Source: Xylaria sp. FL1777 (taxonomy: Eukaryota > Ascomycota > Sordariomycetes > Xylariales > Xylariaceae). Taken from it: a DNA stretch of 64,000 bases. Made by a program: the position numbers and the translations under genes. The stretch lies in assembly GCA_022578965.1 (NCBI GenBank), contig MU400506.1, positions 930,001-994,000 on the forward strand, given 5' to 3'. The notes beneath the pieces were generated by a model. It ran no database searches and was not told where the DNA came from. It saw nothing but the letters and a program-made list of their open reading frames with translations. Shown here one piece after another: positions 14,176 to 23,600 of the stretch (the first letter of the stretch is position 1; each line of letters opens with the position of its first letter).

Positions 14176-14740
14176 CCTATAGTGGTGGACATTGCATGTA
14201 TTCCGTAACAGCCACGGGCGTCCTGCATACCTGCATTCTGAGCGCACACGCACACACAGATGGATGTAGTACGTGAAGTACCGCGTACTTGAGTACATGC
14301 ACATGGCAAGTGTGTTTGGCCAGCCTGGGTACCCACCCCACGGTAGATACCACTCACCCCACACGCCGCAGACTTAGGTAGTGAGTGACCTGATGTGCAC
14401 AGCTGAGCTGCATAGGTGCCTCGTCCCTCCCGTGTGTCGCAGGCGTGATGATGTCTTCATTCAACGTCTAGAACCCAGAGCTCGACCAAAATGGAAATCC
14501 GAAAAGACACGATGCCGTTCATGCAGCAGCATTGTTGCAACAGAGGAGCTAGCAAGCAGCAGAGCGAGCGCACTCTCAGTCTCCTCCGTCTCCTCTGGGC
14601 GCGCAGGCATGACCCTCGTTCGCTTGGCCGGGAGCGGGATTCTGGGAGCGTGTGTGCCACATGTTCAACTGCCTGCGCCCTGCCACTGGGCCGAAGGAGA
14701 CGTCGTCCCAAGCATCGTCTCTGCGCGGAATTCTGAACCC

Positions 14741-14808
14741 AGATGGGTAGATGGGTAGATGGGTAATGGGTAGATGGGCAGGCAGATGGGGAGGGCGATG
14801 GGTAGATT
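14741..14808. repeat. GATGGGTA minisatellite
   Basis: Imperfect array of GATGGGTA-like units (AGATGGGT repeated with small insertions such as GGGCAGGC). It lies in the gene-poor spacer with no adjoining gene. Confidence 0.65.
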
Positions 14809-16095
14809 CCGCCTGCGAGTCTGTCCCACGCCGCCACGCCGCAGCTATCTCACGCCCTCCAAACCTCCCTCACTTACACGCATTATTATTATTATCTGCC
14901 CACCGTAAACGCCCCCCACCAATTAACACCGCCGGCCACGATCAAATCGCACGCCAATAGCCTATGCGTCTCCCATTCGTTCGTAATTCTTTTCTGCCGT
15001 TTGCATTTTAGACTAATCACGTCTGACAATTCGGCTCTCGGGATTAACCCTCAGAGCAGCCCAGAGCCTCCCATCCGATCCAATATCTAGTCGCTCTGCT
15101 AACGTCCAATGCATCTTAGTGCAAGTACTTCAATGGGCCCTTCTTCAACCCCAAGTCCATGTCTAGGTCGAAGCTCTGTCCTCTGTCCTCTGCACTCTGC
15201 CCAACTCCAATGCTTCCCCGGTCTACCGGTCTAGAGTCTAATGGCCTCTAGGCTGCGCTAACCCATTATTCTGCTTATTCTACTATTCACTGTAGTTGAC
15301 TGATTTTGTTTGACCCAAGCCGGAGGAGTCCTGGCATGGGAGCCCACTCAATTGTGTCCTGCCCACGGACCCGGGCTCCTAGGCTGTTTGAGTGGTTGCC
15401 GCGTAACATCATCCCTGGTATTATTATCCACGAGTGGGAGGGAATACCTACCAAGAGAGTTACGGGAGAGGGGGAAAGACCCTCTAAAAACTAGAAACTA
15501 AGTAAGGGTTGAAAAAAAAAATACCTCGAGGCTGTCTCCTGGTACTTGGTTGCATGGTTGCATGGTTGCCGCTCGCTTCTTCACCTTAACGGCGCGTGCC
15601 GTATCATATCGTGTGTCTTTGACGCAGCCCGTTTTCGCCATATCCACTGCCGTTGCTCCCCCGGTAGTCGACCTCATAAGCCCATCATATCCTTTCTCGT
15701 ATGTTTTATGCTATGCCCCCATGGCACTTACTCTACCACGCGGTTGAAAGACATGGGATACCTGGTGTATGCCCCATCCCCGTCCCCATGAGTGAGACAT
15801 CATAGCCCGGTCGTAGCCTTGAAACTGGAGTAGTACACATACTATATAGAGCCCGTCGCCGTCTCCTCTGCGTAAGTAAGGAGATACGTACATACGATTC
15901 TGTTCACCGACTGACCCTTCCCTACCAACGCCCGGACATTCTAAGTACATCCTCTGACTGATACCCTGCAAACTCGCGGCAACCGACCAACAGCCTCGTT
16001 GAGCAAACAGAAGATAATCTCCCACGTTGACTGGTCTTCCGTTGCCGTGTTTCGATCCATGGCAAACATCGACCTATGCTGCTAGGCTCTTAGAC

Positions 16096-16103
16096 TATTT
16101 AAA
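16096..16103 (+). promoter_or_regulatory. Possible TATA-like box for the Cys-rich microprotein gene
   Basis: TATTTAAA lies about 280 bp upstream of the ATG at 16382 and is followed by a long pyrimidine-rich leader without other ATG-rich frames. A GTGAGC at about 16186 followed by CTCCCTAG could mark a 5' UTR intron. Placement by position only; no transcript data. Confidence 0.35.
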
Positions 16104-16381
16104 CCTCTATATGGTCTCGTCACATCTTACTCCTGCTCCCGGACATTCGACAACACACGCCTACTTCTCATCTACATTCACCAAGTGAGCACCACTCGTC
16201 TTCGGATACCTCGCTCTACTATCAATCTTCTCCCTAGTCTGTGTCCACAAGGTCACAATTCCAGGCTTCCATTGAACTTTCAACTTTCACCAATTCATTC
16301 TCCCTTTTTTACCAACCCGGTCTCGGAGCTATAGTCTACAGTCTACTAGGTGTCCACCTTTGAACCACGAATTCATGCACC

Positions 16382-16546
16382 ATGGCTGTCTCGACGAACT
16401 GCGCACACTCGTTCAAGATGATCAAGTCAGACAGTACCCTAGTTCAATGGACTTGCAACCTGTGCCACTCGGGTCCGCACTGGTGGATTTTCGAGTGCCG
16501 GTACTGCAAAATCCATTCTTGCAGGGCATGCATTCATAGTGCTTAA
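16382..16546 (+). CDS. Small cysteine-rich protein with a treble-clef (ZZ/C1-like) zinc-binding pattern
   Basis: Single-exon frame of 54 aa beginning at ATG in the good context CACCATGG. It contains C7, H9, then C25-x2-C28-H29, H33-W34-W35, C39-x2-C42 and C47-x2-C50. The spacing C-x2-C-x10-C-x2-C-x4-C-x2-C is close to ZZ fingers and to the C1/DC1 core, so two zinc sites are likely. Aromatic residues W23, W34, W35 and Y41 would form the core. There is no signal peptide or membrane segment, so it is probably intracellular and may act as a protein- or lipid-binding module; that role is inference. The leader is pyrimidine-rich and a TATA-like box lies upstream. It is too short to appear in 60-aa ORF screens. 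I believe similar tiny proteins occur in other filamentous ascomycetes, but could not search. Confidence 0.7.
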   Translation: MAVSTNCAHSFKMIKSDSTLVQWTCNLCHSGPHWWIFECRYCKIHSCRACIHSA

Positions 16547-16569
16547 AAACCCCCCGTGAAGTTTTTAAG
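16542..16569 (+). other. Hairpin spanning the stop codon of the microprotein gene
   Basis: Perfect 9-bp inverted repeat: CTTAAAAAC at 16542-16550 and GTTTTTAAG at 16561-16569, separated by a 10-nt loop of CCCCCGTGAA. The TAA stop codon (16544-16546) lies within the left arm. Confidence 0.6.
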
Positions 16570-17332
16570 TTGGCGCTGCCCCAGAGGTTATACGGTATGC
16601 CCAAGCCCTTCCGACGCTAACGCCCAGTTAGCTTTCCAGTCAGTCGTGTATCACATCAGTATGCCGGAAAACCTGAGCGGAAAAGGTGCTAACGATCTCT
16701 CTCAGTGCCTGACCGTTGACCATATCCCATGATAGACAGCACCCGAGGGCCTAACGCCATACCAACCTCTCGCAGAGCTTCGACCTGGACGCCACCAAGC
16801 TCCCCTTCTCGCTGCTGGAACTTGTTAGCTTGATTTATCACATTTCGCCCGGTGACAGCTAGGATGTCCCCGATATTAGTCTGCCAAGAGGCTGCAGGCC
16901 GTAATGCTGCAACCAGCGAAGCCCTTACTTTGGAACACGCTTACGAAGTTCCTTCATCTTACCTGGCAGATATTGGGCATCTCGCAGAAACAACTGTCAC
17001 TTTGTCAGCCGGTGGATAGTTTCCATGCGGTCCTTTTTACTGCATCACCATGCGACGTGTCACTTCAACGCTGGCTGCGTTGTTGGCTGCTGTTTCAGCT
17101 CCTCGGATACCTGGCTTATTGTATCTGAGGCGCAATCCGGTTACCATCATCTGCAGTCGCCTTTTCGACGACCTTGTTGTATCTTTGCGGATAAGACTTC
17201 TGGAGCATGGCCAGTCCCCCGGCCTTGCCAGTTTTCTTACTGTCACCTTCGATTTCGGAGTTGGGGTGGTCGATTCCCCCATGGCGTTTCATGTTAGATT
17301 TTCACAATCATTGCGCAAGCTTTGGACAACAC

Positions 17333-17449
17333 TAAAAAAAGAAAAAAAGAAAAAAGAGAGAGAGCGAGAGCGAGAGAGAAGAGATAACGTGGAAAATGAA
17401 AGGAAAAGGGAGAAGGGGGAAAGTGAAAAGAGAGGGAAAAGAAAAGTTC
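17333..17449 (+). repeat. Polypurine tract
   Basis: About 117 bases almost entirely A and G (A-runs, then GAGAGAGCGAGAG-type repeats, then AAAAGGGAGAAGGGG-like sequence) with only a few pyrimidine breaks. The apparent lysine/glutamate-rich frame across it is a consequence of composition, not a convincing gene. Confidence 0.65.
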
Positions 17450-19127
17450 GGATTATGGTAATGACTTCTTAGGTAGTGGAAAATCGGTGGTTCTGTTTGA
17501 TGCGTCGTGTTAGCACAAAGCCGGAAATTCACTTTTCAAGTTTTCTGCCTTGTTTGATGTTTCGGTACACATTCTATTGATAGCAGTAGATGTTCCTCAA
17601 CGCAATTTGCACGACTCCAAGAGACCAGGGGTCCTGTTTTACTCTACCAAAAACGTACCTTTTTGTTTTACCACCTAACCGTGGGCCTGGAAGTCAGGAT
17701 GCATGTTGTGTGTCCAATCCTCAATGTAACTGACGGCACAGGGGATGGTGGAAGGTTCCATGCTTCCATTATACCAGTCTGTCAGTCTGCATGATGCATG
17801 CGACGAGGATCCCAACAAATGTCGTCCGAGAGCAGCAATACGACGTTCCCCCATCCACCACCGTCATACAGTGTGTGCCTGTGCTCTAACCCGGCGACTC
17901 TGAACATGATGACTTCATCTGAGTGGCACGGCCTGGATTTTGAGGCTGACGGGTTGTCGTCGTCGTCCGGCACACGTGGCAACGCTAGTAGGTCTGCCAA
18001 CGGCCGTCAAATACGCAACGCAAGGTAAAGGTGCCCAACCATCCCTGCTGTGTAACAGTCCATGCTATCTCGTGTTTTCACCGTGTGCTCACCTGCAAGA
18101 TCCCGTCACCTCGTGGGACGGTCGACTGGCGCGGCCGCAATCGTCGGGCCGTCCGAAAGTTCTATGTGTTTGGTTGCTCCCGATTGCATGTATATACATT
18201 GTTCGAGCCGCGCGTGTGTTTGGCGCAATCTTTTCCCCATGAGGGTGGGCTTGCGAGCGATGGATATAAAATCTCCGGCTATAGTTCAAACGGGGTCTTG
18301 GCACGGCATCAAAACGTGACGAACGCGACATCAGCCGTTGCTTGAGGCTTGTCGGATGAGCTGGACGTAAAACATTGACCCATTCAGATTATCTAGATTC
18401 GTTTTTATGTGAAAAATCGTGGCCGTCACCGACTAGACATGCAAGACGCGACCTAAATACTGGAGGGGGGGTGTGAGTGAGATGGTACCTGATGATGTAC
18501 ACCGATCGGTTCGGGCTTTAACGAGGATGACGCATGACGACGATGTTAGATGCTTCCCTAACCCACTCACTACATGATGCCCCTGGCCAAACGGTCGGCA
18601 ATGGACCCGATTGCAGGCTACTATTCGTTGGGCTTCACGAGTGTGACACGGCGCGGGATGCCCAGCCTCACCTCACCTCACCTCGTCTGCTCCCCGGGAT
18701 TCTCCTGCATCCGCCCCGTCCAACCAACCAACTCCCGAGGGGGAATCTGACAGATGACACGCAGCCGGGGGTCCCTGTGGGGTGAAATGGGAGTCGGCAG
18801 TTATGCATGGCTACATGTACACCACATGTCCATCGTGGTACAGATCGGAGAGATGCGTGGGGCGCCTAGGGGGAGAATTGGGATGATGCTGAATTGTCAC
18901 AGCCTCATTCTCTAGGCTCACCGGCATGGGACCTTCTGCAGCTCTTCATATGTAGGTACGCATGTATGTGTGTATGTAAGCACTACGGGACACCGCTGCA
19001 GAGACATGGGGAGGAGAGGGCCAAGTCACACTCCTACAAGAACTGCCGACTGCCGCACGATAAGCGACGACCACGTACAGCCGCTGTGCCGAAGCCGAAG
19101 CCCCCTTTCTTCCTCATACCATTATTC

Positions 19128-19151
19128 CTCGTCTCGTCTCGTCTCGTCTCG
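19128..19151. repeat. CTCGT pentanucleotide array
   Basis: Four to five tandem CTCGT units in the 3' flank of the minus-strand MOSC gene, followed directly by a run of G. Confidence 0.65.
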
Positions 19152-19351
19152 CCGGGGGGGACATATGGTACCATTCCCCCAAATACAAGCCGCGTGTTCC
19201 CGCGATGTCACGAATTTAAACCCTGTCTGCTCAGAAGACCCATATCCATTCCCCCCCCCTACCACGCGATCCCCACAACCATGTGAGATGCCCGCAGGCA
19301 GAGCTGAGCCCTCTCCTCTCTCCCGGTCTCAGCTTATGCGAGCTATAGGTA

Positions 19352-20778
19352 CTAATACTTCGGCCAAGCCCAGCTATCGCGATAATCCAGGCGCTTCGTG
19401 ACATGTATCTCGTCCCCAACGGCAATCTCCATCCCGTCCCCGTCCCCGTCCCCGTCCCCGGAGGCCTCCTCCTCCTCCTGCCCAGGGGCGAGGAAAGCGT
19501 ATCTCCCGAAGATAGGGGTATACTTATTCCCCTCGTCGACCCTGCGGTCCGCCATGAGTTTCTTCAGCACGATCCCGGACTCGCCTTCCGCGGGCCTGCC
19601 CTTGTCGAGGTCGATGTTGACGGAGATGCAGCGTCCGCAGTTGGCCGTGAGGGCGAGGCGGTGCTCCGCGCCGGTGGCACCGCGCGTGACGCCGAGCTCG
19701 GCCCAGTAATCCTCTTCCCACGCCGCGAGCCCCTGCTGTTGCCCGGAGGCGTGCGGGTCTTCGTCCACCACGATATTCGGCCGGAATCGCCTCATGTCCA
19801 ACGCCTCGCCTTCCGGCAGTCTCCTGCTGACGTCACGCAGGGACGCCTTGGAGGTCACGAGGAAGGGCGCGCAGTCATTGAAGACCAGCTGGTCCCGGCC
19901 GCCGCTCCCGCTCTCTTTCCTCTCGCCGCCGCTCCCCAGGCCGGGGATGTGCGCCGAGATGCTCGACAGCCATCCGCCGCCTTGCGCCTGGGGTTGCTGC
20001 CGCTGGCGCCAGAGGTAATGCTCACTCGGCCTGTGGGCGAGGACGTTCCGTCCCTGGTCCCCGATGTATACCAGGATGACCTCATATCCGAAACAAGCCG
20101 TAAACCACTGATCGTAGGGATACCCCACTATAACACGAGATATATATATCAGTCTCGAGCGCGATTTCTATAGGGGTTGCTAGACTGGCGGGGAAGGGGT
20201 GTGAGACATGATTCTCGTTTCCCTGAAAAACGGGGCGCGCCTTTATATTCCAACACCTGCTAAAATGGGGGGGGGGCAGAGACACGGGAAAAAGAGGTCC
20301 TGGGAATGTCATTACTTACTCCGATACGCAACGGTAGGGCTCCCGCCCAACGACACGTCGACGAGGTCCCGCCCCTCGAGCTTCGGGAACAAGGGCACGC
20401 GCAGCGCGGTGCGCTGCTCGGGGGCCTCGGGCGTGAAGATGGGCGGCGACGGCACACGGTACGTGACGACGACGCCGTCGCCGTCGAGCCGCTGGTGGAA
20501 GAGCGCGCATTCCGGGAAGTACGGGATCTGGATGTTCCTGTACTTGCCGTCCGGTTGCACCTTGAGGAGCATGAAGCGCCGGTCGTGCTCGACGCCCTCG
20601 TGCCGCAGCCGCGTGCGCTCAACCGAAACTGGCGCGAGCGATTTGATGGGGTAGATGTATAGCTGGTTTGTTGTTCATGCGTGAGATAGATTGGATTTTA
20701 TTGACGCCATGGCGGCGGGGGATTAGATAGTTAAGGGGAAGAGGGAAAATTTTCAGAACTCACCTCTGTAATCTTCAT
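19352..20778 (-). CDS. MOSC domain-containing protein (MOSC_N + MOSC)
   Basis: Related to the molybdenum-cofactor sulfurase C-terminal domain and mARC-type amidoxime reductases; members bind Moco or carry sulfur, but the exact substrate here is unknown. Three exons on the minus strand: 20778-20764 (MKITE), 20662-20320 and 20127-19352, about 377 aa; introns of 101 and 192 bp have GTGAGT and GTAAGT donors. The MOSC_N barrel opens with LYIYPIKSLAPV and later EHDRRFMLL; the join between exons 2 and 3 gives YRMGYPYDQWFTACFGYEV, as expected for the family. The MOSC core has NCGRCISVNIDLDKG with a conserved Cys. A Gly-Asp repeat near the C-terminus is encoded by a CCCCGT microsatellite (19433-19460). 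The coding exons are far richer in G+C at third positions than neighbouring genes, which also creates a long antisense frame. No mitochondrial presequence is obvious. Confidence 0.9.
19433..19460 (-). repeat. In-frame Gly-Asp coding microsatellite
   Basis: Tandem CCCCGT units on the + strand, read on the minus strand as alternating Gly-Asp codons in the C-terminal part of the MOSC protein. Likely length-polymorphic. Confidence 0.7.
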
Positions 20779-21900
20779 CTTGATGTGATATACTTTATAT
20801 ATCTCTATAATCTTGCTATAGAACGAATAACATAAGCTACACCTTCGTTTCCCGTGTCCTTGGTGAGATCTACTTTATCCTAGGTACTTAGGTAATAATT
20901 TCTCATGTCTCTATGAGCGTACTTTTAATATTCACTGCGTCTAGGCTGAATAGTTCATCGAGCGCTGGCGAGAATTCAGAATCAAGAAGGACTTGGCACT
21001 ATTTTCGAAGTAGGACAGGAGAGAATGGCAAAGTCATAAAGCCCCTATTTGGGACGCCTGAAGACTCAACAATGCTCCTAGAGGCAAGAAAAGTGAGATT
21101 GGTATAAAATTGAATTCAGAAGAATTCGCCTTTCGTTTTCGAATGAGGTGACGGGAGAGAAAGATGCCCAACCTCCGCGAAGTATCCGAACCGCGGATAA
21201 TACGGTAGTAAGGAGGGAAGCGCCCCCGCAGCCCGAACCGCACGGCATCATCAAATCAGCTGGTGTGGGGTTTGGGCCGGTGCGGGCAAGCTGGGAATAT
21301 GCAGTGGAGCTGCCTAACTGACATGTTGAAGCTGGAGACGCTAAGTCGACTCGATCGTTCGGTACTTATTTCATTCGTTATCATATCTGACGATATTCAC
21401 GAATAGTTGATGGATATGAGATCTTGGCTGATGATGTGGCATTTTTCGGGTTGCTATTCAGTGCGATGACAGGGGCATATCGGTCTATAGTCATGGTCTC
21501 ACCACCTACGTAATCTGTAGGTACAGGTCAGCAGAACGCATGAGTATATCGCAAAATTACATACACACTCATCGAGAATTCGAAGCTGCTATAGAGTGAT
21601 CCTGATCTATACCAGAAGAGGGATGAGCTAGCACGAGCTATATTTCAATATTCCCGATAAACCACGAACAATCCGACGCCTTCACTATCATCTCACATAA
21701 CACAAACTTGTCAGAGAAGGGGAACAAGACACAGTGCTTCTGATAAAGATTAGGCATCCTACCATAGGCGATCACCAGGTTGTCTTTCAATAAACTGTGA
21801 CTGTCATAAATCCCCATACATAGGTAGACGGATGACGGTTTCGTTCTTGATAACTTTCACTAGTATTACATCGACTTCTATCTGCTCATCGAACTCCCGT
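20779..21900. other. Upstream region of the MOSC gene, no gene seen
   Basis: AT-rich noncoding DNA. It includes a TACCTA-family motif at 20879-20887. Short frames such as 20913-21107 show no recognisable features. Confidence 0.45.
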
Positions 21901-23600
21901 ACCTGCTATAGGGCCGCTTTTAGATATCTTCACCGGCGAATAGAAGCCTCGTAGTATATAATAGCGAGCAAAACCCATTGGACAGTACGCGGTGCGAATA
22001 AGAGCCAAATGAGCTGCCAAAGCTCATGCAGTGAGCAGATGTACGAAATTGGAAGAGGGTTAAGGAGCCCAACACTAGCATATGAATATCTTGTGAATTA
22101 TACAAGCAAATGTATATAAAGGATATCCTTTGAACCTTTAGAGGGTGATTATCTAGCGGTTATAACCCTTCCTTATCAAACGAGGTATCGAACCTACCAG
22201 GACGAGCGCATCAACTGCAGTGTTCAACAGAGAAATAATACGCAAGCAACAATGCTGCCCTCTCTTATGGGCACATCAGCCGAATCGGCGTAGCAATTAT
22301 TGCGACACGAGCTACACTTGACCGGCCTGAGCGAGGGCGTTGACGACACGATCGGCAAAGTAGTACCATACTGCTCAAGAGAACTCGTACAATATAAAGT
22401 GATCGAAGTCAACACTCTGGATCACGGTGTCCTAGTTGGTAGATTCATGTTCTCGAAAGACCCCCTACAACAACTCTGACACCTATTCATCAAACAGAAG
22501 CTCAACATGGAATTAGCACATGTCTCGCAGAGTTTCGACTTCATCAGTCTCTAGAGGGTCAAATATCTCCTATCCTGCCTACTTAGAACACCTAGGGAGT
22601 CTTTAGCGCATGTATCAAGAACATTCGAATGTCCTGAGAGAGTAGACGACGCCGTCTGGCGCAGATGCAGAAGCGGTACACGCTGGCTACCCACTACCTA
22701 GGTAGGTTAAGGACAAGGGACGCTCCCTTACTAAGCTGAATCGCATTCTTATCCTTTTGTTAACACTTAGCGGTGTTGAGAGAGTCATGGCTCACTTCCC
22801 AAATTTGATAGTTAGGATATCTCTCTGATGAAGATAGCTGGAGCAATAGAATGTGTAGACCTAGCATTAAGAGCAACATCTCCTACCTCATTAGCCTATA
22901 TCTTCTCTTCAAGTCCAGGTTCTCCCCATTCACGTTAATCACTACAATTCAAAACAGCAAGTAGTTCTAATAAATCACACACATCTAAATTTTCGCAGTA
23001 GACTCCGCATTTACAAGTTAAATGTGAATGTAAAAGCCTCTTACTGTAGATTCGTAGATGTCGGACGTCGAAAACAAATATTCAATTACTCGCATCAGCC
23101 TTCCCAACACATACATTAGGTCAATCCGATTAGTCTAACCCGACATATTCGCTTAGGAATGTGACACTGTTAGCAAGTTTACCGCCAAGATTGTTCGCCG
23201 TCGAGGAGATTTGATATCGTTCCGAAGACAGAAAATCCGTGGGCTTCTAATACGTGGCCGTGCTTGTACTTACTCTTACTCTTGTTGAGGTTACTCGTGA
23301 AGATCATGTATCGACTGCAGATACAGGCAGCGGTGCCAAGTGAACGTGGCGTCAAAATGATCCCATCGACAGTCAGATCGGAACCGAAAGCAGACTCGAA
23401 GTAGGCATTTCTCATGTTGGATCAGAATGCCTTTAATGTGGTACCCTCCCGCTGCCCGAGAACTGCCGGCGTATCTAAAAGTAGCATGTATGGTGAGCAT
23501 TGGATTCAATCAGCCTTCAAGCCTAGCCTATTCTTGCTACAATCGGCCTATGTTGGTTCTTCCATTGGAGGCGCAGCATATATTCGTGGAACCATAGGAT
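21900..23600 (-). mobile_element. Decayed Ty1/copia-like retroelement fragment
   Basis: Reading the minus strand in shifting frames gives pieces that line up with copia gag-pol: near 23310-23350 a stretch SLGTAACICSRYMIFTSN resembling the protease LDSGA..HIC.....FTS region; then GHVLEAHG and SNLLDGEQSW near 23185-23260, like the gag-pre-integrase strand; then CHIPKRICRVRLIGLT near 23105-23160, like the usual 'VLYIPxLxxNLISLS' segment. Stops and frame changes interrupt all of it, so it is non-functional. No LTR pair was identified and the ends are guesses. The composition is AT-rich, compatible with RIP, but I could not compute RIP indices. Confidence 0.4.

Larger units (their letters stand above)
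5312..16381. other. 11 kb gene-poor spacer
   Basis: No open frame here shows a recognisable domain or exon-joining pattern; the longest (for example 7687-8127 +, 10174-10587 +, 12590-13078 -) look like chance frames. Contents seen: a G-run cluster at 6425-6448, GTAT/GCAA microsatellites near 7790-7830 and 9697-9765, TACCTA/TAGGTA motifs near 9710, 9930-10110, 11528 and 13833, an octamer tandem repeat at 14150-14175 and a GATGGGTA array at 14741-14808. Unannotated noncoding RNAs or fast-evolving small genes cannot be excluded. Confidence 0.45.
16570..19351. other. Spacer between the microprotein and MOSC genes
   Basis: No complete gene supported. Around 16643-16861 there are intron-like pieces (GTGCTAACGATCTCTCTCAG, and GCCTAAC followed by CTCGCAG) flanking a 28-codon open stretch, which may be a relic exon. 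A polypurine tract lies at 17333-17449 and a CTCGT pentamer array at 19128-19151. The rest shows only short chance frames. Confidence 0.4.

Noticed and set aside
17050..17472. 140-codon frame ending in a Lys/Glu/Arg-rich tail
   Set aside because: The charged tail is the polypurine tract; the upstream half is open in several frames and shows no recognisable motif.
19403..20173. 256-codon plus-strand open frame over the MOSC gene
   Set aside because: It is antisense to well-supported MOSC exons and spans their intron; it arises from GC-rich third positions and has no domain.
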